A stretch of DNA of 64,000 bases, from NCBI RefSeq assembly GCF_900156545.1, contig NZ_FTNW01000003.1:310001-374000 (forward strand). Direction: 5' to 3'. Below the pieces are notes generated by a model. The model did not search any database. It was given only the letters and a program-made list of their open reading frames with translations, and had not been told where the DNA came from. Position 1 is the stretch's first letter. Every line of letters starts with the position of its first letter. Shown in pieces: positions 44,241 through 53,543 of this stretch. Source of the DNA: Aquipseudomonas alcaligenes (GTDB lineage Bacteria > Pseudomonadota > Gammaproteobacteria > Pseudomonadales > Pseudomonadaceae). Both the position numbers and the translations under genes were made by a program.

Positions 44241-45656
44241 ATGGAAATCACCCACTGCCGTTACCACCCCGCACAACCCGCCACCTGGCACTGTTCGCCT
44301 TGCCAGCGCGACTTTGGTGATTGCTGCATTCCGCTCAACGCCGATGCCCCTGAGCTGGAACCGCAGTGTCCGCTGTGTGCCGGCAAGCTGCAGTTCCTCG
44401 GCGCGGCCAATACCGCGCAGCCGTTCTGGCAACGCATTCCGGTGTTCTTCCGTTATGGCCTGCAGCCGGGGCCGCTGCTGTTTGCGGCGGCACTGTGCCT
44501 GGCCAGTCTGTTCATGCCGGCCTGGAAACTGCTGTGGCTGGCGCTGTTCTGCGTCGCCACCAAGTACCTGCAAAGCGTAATCGAGAGCTCCAGCCAGGGT
44601 GTGCGCGAGGCTCCGGCGCTGCAGGGCGCCTTCGACGGTGAAGGTTTCAGCCTGTTCTGGCGCCTGCTGGTGATCTTCTTCATCGCCTTCGCAGTGGTCT
44701 GGCTGGCGGCCGACTTCGACAGCGAGGCACTCTTCTGGACGGCGACGTTGGGGGTGCAGCTGCTGATTCCGGCGAGCATCATCCGCCTGGCCCTGGACAA
44801 GACGCTCAGCGATGCCCTTAGTCCCGATCAGGTCGGCGCGGTGATCAAAGCGATGGGCTGGCGCTACCTGATCCTCTGGGGGTTCCTGTTCATTCTCTGG
44901 CAGTCGCCGGACGCGGTGGTCTACATGCTCTCAAGCGGTCTGCCGCGGGTGGTGCTGATGCCCATCGCGGCGCTGCTGTTCGGCTACTTCAGTGTGGTGA
45001 TGTGCGCCATGATGGGGTACGCCGTGTTCCAGTATCAGGGCGCGCTGGGTTACGTGGCGGTGGATGATTCGGCGCCGCGCGGCGTTCCCGCCGAAGAGTA
45101 CCGCCGCCGCCGTGCCCTGGCCGACGCCGAGGTGCGCGTCAAGGAAGGGCAGAGCGCGCAGGCCTTGGAGGTGCTGGCCAAGGCACTGGACGTGGCGCCC
45201 AACGATCTCAAGCTCAACGAGCGCTTCCACCAGTTGTTGTTCGGCCTTGGCGCGCGCGAGCGCTGCCTGCGCCATCTCGAACACTACCTGCCGCTGGCCG
45301 CACGGCTGAATCCGGCGCAGGGCGCCTTTGCGCTGCTCAATGCTCGCCAGTTCAAGGCGGACTATGTGCCCGAGGATGCGCTGGTCTGCGAGCGGCTGGC
45401 CGAGGCCCTGCTGCAGCGCCACAAGACCCGCGAAGGGCTGAGCCTGTTGCGCAACCTGCACCAGCGCTTCCCCGACTACCCGCATATCCCGCGCGCCTAC
45501 CTGCTGGCCGCACGCGGCTTTGCCGAGGGCCTGGGGCAGGTGGAGACGGCGCAGAAGCTGCTGGCTTACATCCGCGCCCGATACCCGCAATCGCCGCTGC
45601 TGGGCGAGGTGGCCAGCCTCGAGGAGACCCTGCGCCGCTTGGCGGCGCAGGCCTGA
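44241..45656 (+). CDS. Zinc-ribbon/B-box-like polytopic membrane protein with TPR-like C-terminus
   Basis: The product is 471 residues. The N-terminus carries closely spaced metal ligands (CRYHPAQPATWHCSPCQRDF, then CC and QCPLCAGKL), like a B-box or zinc ribbon. About six membrane segments follow between residues 75 and 275 (for example GPLLFAAALCLASLF, FWRLLVIFFIAFAVVWLAA, VVLMPIAALLFGYFSVVM). The C-terminal ~180 residues are soluble and helical with TPR-like repeats (RALADAEVRVKEGQSAQALE, VLAKALDVAPNDLKLN). The family is known in Pseudomonas without an assigned function. It lies tail-to-tail with the rhomboid gene, only 1 bp apart. Confidence 0.8.
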   Translation: MEITHCRYHPAQPATWHCSPCQRDFGDCCIPLNADAPELEPQCPLCAGKLQFLGAANTAQPFWQRIPVFFRYGLQPGPLLFAAALCLASLFMPAWKLLWLALFCVATKYLQSVIESSSQGVREAPALQGAFDGEGFSLFWRLLVIFFIAFAVVWLAADFDSEALFWTATLGVQLLIPASIIRLALDKTLSDALSPDQVGAVIKAMGWRYLILWGFLFILWQSPDAVVYMLSSGLPRVVLMPIAALLFGYFSVVMCAMMGYAVFQYQGALGYVAVDDSAPRGVPAEEYRRRRALADAEVRVKEGQSAQALEVLAKALDVAPNDLKLNERFHQLLFGLGARERCLRHLEHYLPLAARLNPAQGAFALLNARQFKADYVPEDALVCERLAEALLQRHKTREGLSLLRNLHQRFPDYPHIPRAYLLAARGFAEGLGQVETAQKLLAYIRARYPQSPLLGEVASLEETLRRLAAQA

Positions 45657-45657
45657 G

Positions 45658-47112
45658 TCAGCGCGCCAGGTGCTGTTGCAGCAGGGCCAGCTGGCGGGTC
45701 TGTTCGGCTTCCGGATAGCGGCTGTGCAGGAAGCGGGTGAGTTCGCCGATGCCGCGCAGATCCCGTCCCTGCCCAAGCAGTCTGGCCAGCTGCAGGGTCA
45801 GCCCCGGCAGCTGGGGCGGGCTTGGGGTCGCCTGGCTCAGGCGGCGCCAGCAGGCCAGTGCGCGCTGGCCCTCGCCGGCGCGGATCAGCGGCGGCAGCAG
45901 GTGCAGTTGTACAGCTGCATGCCGCAGCAGCGGTTGCTCATCGGCTGCGCTGTCATCGGCAAGGCGCTTGAGCAGGAGCAGGCGTTCCGAGCTGTCGGGC
46001 AGGGCAAACAGCTGCTTCAATAGCGTACTCAGCAGGGCGCGGTCCTGGCGTCCGCTGGCGATGGCATAGAGGCGCTCCAGCAGCGGCAGGCGGCCTGGGT
46101 AGCGGTTCAGCAGATCCGGTCCGCGGTTGGCCGCCTGGGCCAGGTCGAACTGTGCGATCAACTGGTCGAGCGCTGCCAGTTCGCGCTTGAAGGGCGCGTC
46201 CGGGTCCACCTTGTGCAGGTAGTCTTCGTCCATCCGCAGGCGTCCGGACAGGCGCGCCAGCCACACGGCGAGGAAGCCCGCCCCGAGGCCGCCAAGGTGG
46301 GCGTAGTAGTTGATGTGATCGTCCGATGCCAACAGGCCGTAGAGTTCCTTGCCCACCCACACCGGCAGCACCCACAGCGCCGGTGCCTTGAAGTAGCCGA
46401 TCAGAGGCCCCAGCCAGTAGAAGAAGTTGATCTTGCGCAGGCCGTAAACACCGATGTACATGCCCATCAACCCGGAGATCGCCCCGGAGGCGCCCACGCC
46501 CGTGACCCATACCGGGTCCAGTGCCCACCACAGCAGGTGCGAGGCCACGCCGCTGAGCAGGTACAAGCCCAGATAGACCCAGCGGCCCAGCGCGATTTCC
46601 AGGGCGAAGCCGAAGATAAACAGGAACAGCATGTTGCCCAGCAGGTGGTCGAAGCTGCCGTGCAGGAACATGGCACCGAACAGACCTTCCATGCTGAAAC
46701 GGGCCGGAATGAAACCGAAGCGGAAGGTACTGAGTCGGTCACGCAGCGCTTCCGCCCGTCCGCGTGCCTCCTGCCAGGCTGGGTCGGCTTGGTACTCCGG
46801 GCTCTGATGCAGGCGTTGCTCGAACTGCAGGTCGTGCAGTATCCCGGACGCCAGGTCCTGGCGGCGCATGCCGTCGACGTAGTCGCGCTCGCCTTCCTCG
46901 AGCCGGTCGCGGCGGACCAGATCGTCGACGAACAACGGGCGCTCGCGGCTCAGCAGACCACTGTCCAGGTAGGCCTGCACGGCCTGCTCGCGACGCTGTT
47001 CGTCACCGCCCTGGTAACCGAAGTAGATCAGGGTGTTGAGCAGGATTAACAGCAGAGTGATGACGGGGGGACGCTTCCAGTCCAGCGGATGCTCGGCGGG
47101 AATGATCAGCAT
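45658..47112 (-). CDS. Rhomboid-family intramembrane serine protease with large insertion and helical tail
   Basis: The product is 484 residues. The catalytic core is clear: HLLGNMLFLFIFGFALE, GVGASGAISGLMG with the serine, and NYYAHLGGLGAGFLAVWLA with the histidine. TM1 (about 18-34, PVITLLLILLNTLIYFGY) is separated from the core by about 130 hydrophilic residues, much longer than in E. coli GlpG. After the last membrane segment come about 190 helical residues that may form a repeat domain. It cleaves membrane substrates; targets are unknown. Its ATG shares one base with the stop of the upstream DUF2845 gene. Confidence 0.9.
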   Translation of the reverse strand: MLIIPAEHPLDWKRPPVITLLLILLNTLIYFGYQGGDEQRREQAVQAYLDSGLLSRERPLFVDDLVRRDRLEEGERDYVDGMRRQDLASGILHDLQFEQRLHQSPEYQADPAWQEARGRAEALRDRLSTFRFGFIPARFSMEGLFGAMFLHGSFDHLLGNMLFLFIFGFALEIALGRWVYLGLYLLSGVASHLLWWALDPVWVTGVGASGAISGLMGMYIGVYGLRKINFFYWLGPLIGYFKAPALWVLPVWVGKELYGLLASDDHINYYAHLGGLGAGFLAVWLARLSGRLRMDEDYLHKVDPDAPFKRELAALDQLIAQFDLAQAANRGPDLLNRYPGRLPLLERLYAIASGRQDRALLSTLLKQLFALPDSSERLLLLKRLADDSAADEQPLLRHAAVQLHLLPPLIRAGEGQRALACWRRLSQATPSPPQLPGLTLQLARLLGQGRDLRGIGELTRFLHSRYPEAEQTRQLALLQQHLAR

Positions 47113-47402
47113 CAGCCACCACGCTTGCTGTCGACGCGAACCAGTCGCTCACCCTCGAACTGCAGGAAGTACAGCATGCCGTTGTCACGGCTGTAGACCC
47201 ATTCTTCCTTGATGTACTGCACCTTGCCGTTGCGATCCAGGGTATGACCGGTAACCGCCTGGCTGACCGGTGTGCCGCACTTCTGCAGCACCTCGGTGGT
47301 ACGGTCGCCCTTGTCGGCGATGCCGTGTTCGCAGCGCAGTGAAGCCGCCTGGGCGTGCAGGCTGGTGAGGACGAGGAGGGCGGTCAGTAGCCGTTTTCTC
47401 AT
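47112..47402 (-). CDS. DUF2845 periplasmic protein, copy 1
   Basis: The product is 96 residues from the ATG at 47400-47402 (AAGGA eight bases upstream). A signal peptide (MRKRLLTALLVLTSLHAQA) is followed by SLRCEHGIADKGDRTTEVLQ, KCGTPV and EEWVYSRDNGMLYFLQFEGE. The paired cysteines (LRC..KCG), the WVY.....M block and the end ERLVRVDSKRGG define DUF2845. It is one of three tandem paralogues. Its stop overlaps the rhomboid start, so the two are probably coupled. Function is unknown. Confidence 0.85.
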   Translation of the reverse strand: MRKRLLTALLVLTSLHAQAASLRCEHGIADKGDRTTEVLQKCGTPVSQAVTGHTLDRNGKVQYIKEEWVYSRDNGMLYFLQFEGERLVRVDSKRGG

Positions 47403-47430
47403 GTCGAGCATCCTTGTTCTGTCTTGGCGG

Positions 47431-47736
47431 TCAGCGACCGCGTTTACTTTCGATCTTGGTGACGCGATTGCCTTCGAAGCGCAGGAAATACAGCATGCCG
47501 TTCTTCGGCCCGTAGACCCATTCTTCCAGGGCAACCTGAGTGACGAAGCCGTAGTAGTCGACTACCTCCTTGTAGCCGAGGAAGTCGCGCCGCGCCGGCG
47601 CTCCGCACTTGGCGGCGACTTCTTCGACGTGATCCTCGAGGCTGATCAGCTTGCTGCCGCAGCGCAATGTGGACCCCGCTTCGGCGGTGCTGGCCAGCAG
47701 CAGGCCGATGAGCGGGAGAGCGAGTCTGGAAGGCAT
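47431..47736 (-). CDS. DUF2845 periplasmic protein, copy 2
   Basis: The product is 101 residues from the ATG at 47734-47736. The signal peptide ends near TAEA, and the mature part starts GSTLRCGSKLISLEDHVEEV. It shares C..KCG.P, LEEWVYGPKNGMLYFLRFEG and NRVTKIESKRG with its neighbours. A tyrosine-rich segment (EVVDYYGFV) lies between the two conserved halves. It lies 28 bp upstream of copy 1. Confidence 0.85.
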   Translation of the reverse strand: MPSRLALPLIGLLLASTAEAGSTLRCGSKLISLEDHVEEVAAKCGAPARRDFLGYKEVVDYYGFVTQVALEEWVYGPKNGMLYFLRFEGNRVTKIESKRGR

Positions 47737-47789
47737 GAGCGGGCGCCTTGATGTGGATAGGCGCAGCCTACATCCTGTGCCTGCGGCTG

Positions 47790-48080
47790 TCAGTCGGCGC
47801 GTTTGGTCTCGATGCGGGTCAGGCGGTTGCCCTGGAACGTGAGGATGCTGAGCATACCGTTGGTGGGACCGTACACCCACTCCTCGATCACCATTTCCCG
47901 ATCCCCGTAGTAGCCGCCGGTGTAGCCGACCAGATCAGTGCGTGCGGGTTTGCCACACTTGCGCTCCACCTCGAAGGCGCGATCACCTTCGTTGACCAGC
48001 TTGCTGCCGCAGCGCAGCGTACCGGCTTCGGCCAGCCCGCAGGCCAGTGCCAGCGTAACGAGTAGCAGACTTCCCTTCAT
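47790..48080 (-). CDS. DUF2845 periplasmic protein, copy 3
   Basis: The product is 96 residues from the ATG at 48078-48080, which shares its A with the TAA of the upstream DUF748 gene (translational coupling). Signal peptide MKGSLLLVTLALACGLAEA. The mature part TLRCGSKLVNEGDRAFEVER, KCGKPAR, EEWVYGPTNGMLSILTFQGN and RLTRIETKRAD follows the same plan as copies 1 and 2. Confidence 0.85.
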   Translation of the reverse strand: MKGSLLLVTLALACGLAEAGTLRCGSKLVNEGDRAFEVERKCGKPARTDLVGYTGGYYGDREMVIEEWVYGPTNGMLSILTFQGNRLTRIETKRAD

Positions 48081-51079
48081 TACAGACTCCCTAGATGCAA
48101 TGCACTGGCTACCTGGGCACTGGCCTGGTCCTGAGCGAGGCCAACATCGAGCAGGTAGATGCGCTGGTCCTCCAGACCGCCGCGCTCCACCAGATAGTCC
48201 TTGATGCTGGCTGCCCTGGCCTGGCCCAGCTGGCGCAGCAGCAACTCGCTCTTGGCCCAGGACTGCAGCACGGCGGCGCGCATTTTCGCCGTGCGCTCCT
48301 CGTCCGGCAACTCCTTCCACTCGGCTGGCGGCTGTTGCTTGAGGCGCGTGCGGTAGATGCCCTCCAGCAGTACGGCCTTGTCGTCCTCCTCGACCACCAG
48401 CTCCTCGGGTGTGGCAGGTACCTTCTCGCCGCTGCGCTGGAGAATCTTGTACTGGGTGCTCTGGTACTCGCGCTCCAGACGCTGCTCCGCCAGCAGCGGA
48501 CCATCGCTGGCTGCGGCGCTCATGCCTTCGACTTCCAGGCGCAGCACCGGACGTTCCTTGAGGGCGGCGGCCAGGGTATCCAGGGTCTTCTGTGCCGCGC
48601 CATCCAGTTCGTCGCTACCGGCGGCGAACTGCACCTGGCTGAGGTCGACGTCGCCACCACCGACCAGGCCGGCGATGAACTTGAATGGCGCCTGGGCGGC
48701 ACGCAGCACCAGGTTGCGCAGGGTCTGCCAGACGATGGGCATGACGCTGAACTCGGGGTTGTTCAGGTCGCCCTGCACCGGCAGCTGGATGTCGATGTTG
48801 CCCTGGGTGTCCTTGAGCAGCGCCACGGCCAGGCGGATCGGCAGGTCCACGGCGTCCTTGCTGTCGACCTGCTCGCCCAGCTGCAGGTCTTCCAGCAGCA
48901 GCTTGTTCTCGGCGTTCAGCTGGCCCTTCTCGATGCGGTAGTGCAGGTCGAGGTTGAGCCGGCCCTTGCGGATGCGGTAGCCGGCGAACTTGCCGGAGTA
49001 GGGGGTGAGGGTGGTCAGCTCGACGTTCTTGAAGCTGGTGGCGATGTCCAGGCTGTTCATCGGGTCGAACGGCGTCAGCTGGCCCTTGATGCTGACCGGC
49101 GCGTACTTGTCGACCTTGCCCTTGATATCGACGCTGGCGGTTTTCGGGCTCTGGTTGTCGAGGGTGCCGATCTGGCCGTTGAGCTGTTGAATGGCGGTGG
49201 CGAAGTTGGGCGTCAGGCTGAAGTCGGCGAAGTTGGCCGAGCCGTCCTTGATGGCGATACCGCCGATGCGGATCGGCAGCGGCTTGCCGGCCGGCTCGGT
49301 CTTGGCATTGGGCTGCGGGATCATCAGGTCGTTGACGTTGGTGGTCAGGTCTTCGTTGATGATGAAGCGCACGTAGGGCTGCTGCAGATTGACCTTGCCA
49401 ATGGCCAGGCCCTCGCCATGGCGATAGTCGAGGCCCTCGACGACCAGGTGCTGCCACTTGAGGAAGTCGCGCTCCTTGAGGGTGTCCAGGGTATGCAGCT
49501 GGTTGACCTCGGCCTTGCCGCCGATGCTGAAGGCCAGCGGCTCGACGCTTTTCAGGTCGACGGCCAGGTCGCTGCCGAGCATGCCGCTGCGCAGCTCCAG
49601 GCGCACGAAGGGGCTGATATAGGCCTGCGCCAGACGCAGGTCGATGTCGCGGGTGGTGACCTGCAGCTTGGCCCAGGTCGGGCTGATCTGTACCTGGCCG
49701 GCGACCTGGATCTGCCCGTTCTTGTTGACCCCGGTATCCAGCTTGAGGCCGAAGGGCGAAGTGCCCAGGCTGTCGAAGTCCTTGAGGTCGAGGTTCAGCG
49801 GAGCCAGGTCGAGCTTCACTTCCTGGCTGCCGGTAGCACGGTCGGCAAGGTGGATCTGGTAGTCGCGCAACTGCACGTCGCGCAGCAGGACCTGCCAGGG
49901 CTTGGCCGGCTCTGCCGGAGTCGCGGTGCTGGCGGTCTGCTGCTGTGCATCCGCAGGCGTGGCTGCGGTCTTCTCGGCAGACGCTCCGGCCGCTCCCTCG
50001 CTTGGAGCCGGAGTCTCAGGAGTCGCCGTGGGTGTCGGTTCGGTCGCCGGTTCGGTTGCCGGCGTCGGCTTGCTATGGCTGGCGAACAGCTTCTGCCAGT
50101 CCAGCTGGCCGTCCTTCTCGCGGGCCGCCCAGGTCTCCAGCTTCTGGCTGCGGATGGTGCCGATCACCACCTGCTGCTTGGCCAGCTCCAGGCTGGTGTC
50201 GCCGACTTCCAGGCGCTCCAGGCGCAGCAGGGGTTTGTCCTCCGGGCTCTTGATGGCGAACCGGGCGAGGGTGGCGCTGACCTTGCTCAGTTGCAGTTCG
50301 GTGCCCTTGGCCAGGTTTAGCGAGTACTCGGCGCTGAGGTCGAGCACGCCATCTTCCAGCACCAGCGGTACGGCGTCGCGCACGTAGGGCCAAACGCCCT
50401 TGAGCTGGCCGTCGCTGATCTTCAGCTGGCCTTTGGAGGCGATGGGGGAAAGGCTGACCTGGCCCTGCCAGTCGATGCGCCCGCCGCGCGGGCCGATGGC
50501 GACCATCTGCATGTCGGCATTGTCCTCGGGCAGGGTGCTGAGGTTGGTCAGCTCCAGATTCAGCGAGTCGTAGACGAACTCCACCGGCTCGCTGGGGCGC
50601 AGGTCCTCGAAGTGCAGACCGTTCTCGATCAGGGCGACGCGGCCGATGCGCAGCGGGAAGGGTTCGCTCGGCGGCTCTTCGGCCGGCTTCGCCTCGCCGG
50701 GCGGCAGCTTGAACAGGCCGGTCAGGTTGAGCGTGCCGTCCTTGGCGAACAGCACTTCGGTGTGGGCTTTTTCCAGCTCGATATCGGCCAGGTGCACGGC
50801 GCCGCTCCACAGGCTGTCCAGCTGCAGGTTGGCATACAGGCGCTGGAAGGCGATCTGCGGCTTGTCCACCTCGCCGATATGCAGGCCCCAGAGCTGCAGC
50901 TCCAGGCTGAAGGGGTTGAGCTCGACGCGTGCGAGGTGCGCCGGAACGGTGGCCAGCTGCGCCAGTTGCTGGTTGGCGACCCGTTGCCCGATGCCGGGCA
51001 GAATCAGAAAGCCGAGTAGGCTGTACAGGCCGAGGGTGATGGCCAGGGCGTAGGCGGTACGTTGCAATCCTTTGAGCAT
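48080..51079 (-). CDS. DUF748 (AsmA-like) envelope protein
   Basis: The product is 999 residues. A single N-terminal membrane anchor (about 8-28, AYALAITLGLYSLLGFLILP) is followed by a very long, mostly beta periplasmic part. Repeated AsmA/DUF748-type units are seen (ARVELNPFSLELQLWGLHIG, KDFDSLGTSPFGLKLDTGVN, NFADFSLTPNFATAI, GKFAGYRIRKGRLNLDLHYR). A Thr/Pro/Ala-rich linker lies near residues 345-395. The last ~160 residues are OmpA-like/charged helical. AsmA-like proteins are implicated in lipid transport or outer-membrane homeostasis; a role for this one is inferred only. It is coupled to DUF2845 copy 3. Confidence 0.88.
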   Translation of the reverse strand: MLKGLQRTAYALAITLGLYSLLGFLILPGIGQRVANQQLAQLATVPAHLARVELNPFSLELQLWGLHIGEVDKPQIAFQRLYANLQLDSLWSGAVHLADIELEKAHTEVLFAKDGTLNLTGLFKLPPGEAKPAEEPPSEPFPLRIGRVALIENGLHFEDLRPSEPVEFVYDSLNLELTNLSTLPEDNADMQMVAIGPRGGRIDWQGQVSLSPIASKGQLKISDGQLKGVWPYVRDAVPLVLEDGVLDLSAEYSLNLAKGTELQLSKVSATLARFAIKSPEDKPLLRLERLEVGDTSLELAKQQVVIGTIRSQKLETWAAREKDGQLDWQKLFASHSKPTPATEPATEPTPTATPETPAPSEGAAGASAEKTAATPADAQQQTASTATPAEPAKPWQVLLRDVQLRDYQIHLADRATGSQEVKLDLAPLNLDLKDFDSLGTSPFGLKLDTGVNKNGQIQVAGQVQISPTWAKLQVTTRDIDLRLAQAYISPFVRLELRSGMLGSDLAVDLKSVEPLAFSIGGKAEVNQLHTLDTLKERDFLKWQHLVVEGLDYRHGEGLAIGKVNLQQPYVRFIINEDLTTNVNDLMIPQPNAKTEPAGKPLPIRIGGIAIKDGSANFADFSLTPNFATAIQQLNGQIGTLDNQSPKTASVDIKGKVDKYAPVSIKGQLTPFDPMNSLDIATSFKNVELTTLTPYSGKFAGYRIRKGRLNLDLHYRIEKGQLNAENKLLLEDLQLGEQVDSKDAVDLPIRLAVALLKDTQGNIDIQLPVQGDLNNPEFSVMPIVWQTLRNLVLRAAQAPFKFIAGLVGGGDVDLSQVQFAAGSDELDGAAQKTLDTLAAALKERPVLRLEVEGMSAAASDGPLLAEQRLEREYQSTQYKILQRSGEKVPATPEELVVEEDDKAVLLEGIYRTRLKQQPPAEWKELPDEERTAKMRAAVLQSWAKSELLLRQLGQARAASIKDYLVERGGLEDQRIYLLDVGLAQDQASAQVASALHLGSL

Positions 51080-51168
51080 GGTACGGCGTCATCTTCCAGT
51101 CTGTGGAGTCTGGAGTATGGCATGGCCGTTGCCGCTTTGTGGGCCATCAGAGTGCCGCCCGGGGTGCC

Positions 51169-52182
51169 TCAGAAGCGCAGGATCAGGGTCTTCAGCGGTG
51201 GCCGGCCATCCCGCGAGGGGAAGTCGGCGGCCGGCAGCAGCTGCGCGCAGTCGCGCACCGGCCGGCCGAGTTTCTCGGCGCAGCGCAGCACCTGATCGCG
51301 CCACTCCTCCAGCTCGACCTTCGCCAGGTTGTTGCAGCAGATCAGCACGCCACCCTCGGCCGTGGCGAGGATCGCCGGCTTGAGCAGGCTCTGGTAGTCG
51401 CGCAGCAGGTCGACGGTGCCGAAGGCGCTCTTGGCCCAGGCGGGTGGGTCGAGCAGCACCAGATCGAACTGCTGCTGCTCCAGGCGCGGGTAGCTCGGCA
51501 GCTTGTGCCCGCGGCGAGCAGCGATGGGCAGGCCGGCCAACTGGCGGATGGCCGGGAAGTAGTCGGACTGCACGAAGTCCATGGCCAGCCCCGGGTTGAG
51601 CGCCAGATTCTCCCGGCCCACCGCCAGGTTGCCCTCGGCGAAGTCCAGGTTGAGCACCTCGCGCGCGCCACCGGCCGCCGCGCACAGGCCGACGCCGCAG
51701 GTGTAGGCGAACAGGTTGAGTACGCGCTTGCCGGCGCTGTGGCGCTTCACCCAGCCGCGCGCCTCGCGCAGGTCGAGGAACAGCAGTGGGTCTTGTCCCG
51801 GATGGCGACCGCGCACCCGGTAGTTGAGCCCCCACTCCCGGCCGATGCCGTCTTCCAGCGCTTGGGGGGTGGCCTGGTACACCGGGTCGCGCCGGTCGAT
51901 GCGCGAGTTGCCGCCGGAGCGGTCGTTGTAGACCAGCTGCAGGTCGAGGCCCAGTTGCGCGTTGATGACCGCGTGCAGGTCGAGCAGGGCATCCTGTGCA
52001 AGCGGCTGGTGGAAACTCTGCACCATCAGCTGCGCGCCATAACGGTCGACGGTGAGACCCGCAGCGCCTTCCTGGCTGCCGTGGAACAGGCGGTAGCAGT
52101 CGGTCTGCTGCTGGTGCAGCTCGGCCAGCAGTGGCTGGCGAGCGTCGAGGGCGGCGCGCAGCGCCTGGTCGAGAGAGGACAT
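51169..52182 (-). CDS. Class I SAM-dependent 23S rRNA methyltransferase (RlmI-like)
   Basis: The product is 337 residues. SAM-binding motif I is VLNLFAYTCGVGLCAAAGGA, followed by VLNLDFAEGNLAVGRENLAL. The catalytic cytosine-C5-type motif DLVLLDPPAWAKSAFGTVD and the family LLFLDLREARGWVKRHSAGK block place it with RlmI/RlmK-type rRNA methyltransferases. The PUA-like N-terminal domain of E. coli RlmI is reduced, so the exact target base is uncertain. It is a single gene flanked by a terminator on its 5' side and by the DUF748 gene. Confidence 0.88.
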   Translation of the reverse strand: MSSLDQALRAALDARQPLLAELHQQQTDCYRLFHGSQEGAAGLTVDRYGAQLMVQSFHQPLAQDALLDLHAVINAQLGLDLQLVYNDRSGGNSRIDRRDPVYQATPQALEDGIGREWGLNYRVRGRHPGQDPLLFLDLREARGWVKRHSAGKRVLNLFAYTCGVGLCAAAGGAREVLNLDFAEGNLAVGRENLALNPGLAMDFVQSDYFPAIRQLAGLPIAARRGHKLPSYPRLEQQQFDLVLLDPPAWAKSAFGTVDLLRDYQSLLKPAILATAEGGVLICCNNLAKVELEEWRDQVLRCAEKLGRPVRDCAQLLPAADFPSRDGRPPLKTLILRF

Positions 52183-52223
52183 GCGCGGCGTCTCGGGATG
52201 GGAAGGGCGCGCAGTTTACCAAG

Positions 52224-52248
52224 AAAAACGCCGGCTCTCGGCCGGCGT
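52224..52248 (-). terminator. Intrinsic terminator after the thiolase gene
   Basis: On the minus strand ACGCCGGC / GCCGGCGT is followed by TTTTTCTT. It lies between the thiolase stop and the methyltransferase start. Confidence 0.85.
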
Positions 52249-52254
52249 CATTCT

Positions 52255-52315
52255 GTAGGGCGGGTGTAACCCGCGTGCGGGCGCCTGGGCGACTACGCGG
52301 GTTGCACCCGCCCAA
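52255..52315. repeat. Intergenic inverted repeat (Pseudomonas type)
   Basis: GTAGGGCGGGTGTAACCCGC and an inverted copy (GCGGGTTGCACCCGCCC) lie around a short spacer. The 'gtagggcgggtg.aacccgcg' unit is a common scattered intergenic repeat in this genus. Here it sits between a terminator and the thiolase 3' end. Confidence 0.7.
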
Positions 52316-52318
52316 CGA

Positions 52319-53506
52319 TCAAACTCTCTCGATAGCCAGGGCCACGCCCTGCCCGCCGCCGATGCACAGCGTGGCCAGGCCCTTGTGGGCATCGCGCTTG
52401 ATCATCTCGTGCAGCAGGGTCACCAGCACGCGGCAGCCGGAGGCGCCGATCGGGTGGCCGAGGGCGATGGCGCCGCCGTTGACGTTGACCTTGGCGGCAT
52501 CCCAGCCCAGCTCCTTGCCGACCGACAGGGCCTGGGCGGCGAATGCCTCGTTGGCCTCGATCAGGTCGAGGTCGGCCAGCTGCCAGCCGGCCTTGTCCAG
52601 GCAACGGCGGGTGGCCGAGACCGGGCCGATGCCCATGATCGCCGGGTCGACGCCGGCGTTGGCATAGGCGGCTATCCGCGCCAGTACCGGCAGGCCGAGG
52701 GCCTTGGCCTTGTCGGCGCTCATCAGCAGCACGGCGGCGGCGCCGTCGTTGAGGCTGGAGGCGTTGCCGGCGGTGACGCTGCCGTCCTTCTTGAACGCTG
52801 GCTTGAGCTTGGCCAGGGACTCGGCGGTGGTGCCGGCGCGCGGCTGTTCGTCGCTGGCGAAGCTGACCGGTTCGCCCTTGCGCGAGGGGATCAGGATTGG
52901 GGTGATCTCGTCGGCGAAGCGGCCGGCTTCGATGGCGGCCACGGCCTTCTGCTGGGAGGCGGCGGCGAAGGCGTCCTGCTCCTCACGGCTGATGCCGTAC
53001 TTGTCCACCAGGTTCTCGGCGGTGATGCCCATGTGGTAATCGTTGAAGGCGTCCCACAGGCCATCCTGGATCATGCTGTCGATCAGCTTGCCGTGGCCCA
53101 TGCGCTGGCCGGTGCGGGCGGCGGGCATGACGTAGGGCGCCTGGCTCATGTTCTCCATGCCGCCGGCGATGATGACGTCGGCGTCGCCGCAGCGGATCGC
53201 CTGGGCGCCCAGGTGCAGGGCCTTGAGGCCGGAGCCGCAGACCTTGTTCAGGGTCATGGCCGGTACGGCATTCGGCAGGCCAGCCTTGATCGCGGCCTGG
53301 CGGGCGGTGTTCTGCCCGGCACCGGCGGTCAGCACGTGGCCGAGGATCACTTCATCCACTTCGTTGCCGTCGAGACCGCTCTGTTCCAGTAGGCGCTTGA
53401 TCACGGCGGCACCCAGCTCGACGGCGGGCACGCCGGCCAGGGAGCCCTGGAAGCTGCCGATGGCGGTGCGGGTGGCGGCAACTATGACAACGTCTTGCAT
53501 GTTCAT
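52319..53506 (-). CDS. Acetyl-CoA acetyltransferase (thiolase)
   Basis: The product is 395 residues. Catalytic Cys lies in [20 protein letters not shown], His in [20 protein letters not shown], and the second Cys in [19 protein letters not shown]. Length and sequence fit the biosynthetic/degradative acetoacetyl-CoA thiolase group (AtoB/PhaA). The start could be 53506 (MNMQDVV) or 53500 (MQDVV). No companion beta-oxidation or PHA gene is adjacent, so the pathway is not shown by context; it may serve acetoacetate or leucine catabolism. Confidence 0.93.
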   Translation of the reverse strand: MNMQDVVIVAATRTAIGSFQGSLAGVPAVELGAAVIKRLLEQSGLDGNEVDEVILGHVLTAGAGQNTARQAAIKAGLPNAVPAMTLNKVCGSGLKALHLGAQAIRCGDADVIIAGGMENMSQAPYVMPAARTGQRMGHGKLIDSMIQDGLWDAFNDYHMGITAENLVDKYGISREEQDAFAAASQQKAVAAIEAGRFADEITPILIPSRKGEPVSFASDEQPRAGTTAESLAKLKPAFKKDGSVTAGNASSLNDGAAAVLLMSADKAKALGLPVLARIAAYANAGVDPAIMGIGPVSATRRCLDKAGWQLADLDLIEANEAFAAQALSVGKELGWDAAKVNVNGGAIALGHPIGASGCRVLVTLLHEMIKRDAHKGLATLCIGGGQGVALAIERV

Positions 53507-53543
53507 GTCCTCGATGCGGTTCAGGCTGTGACCGGAAAGGCGC

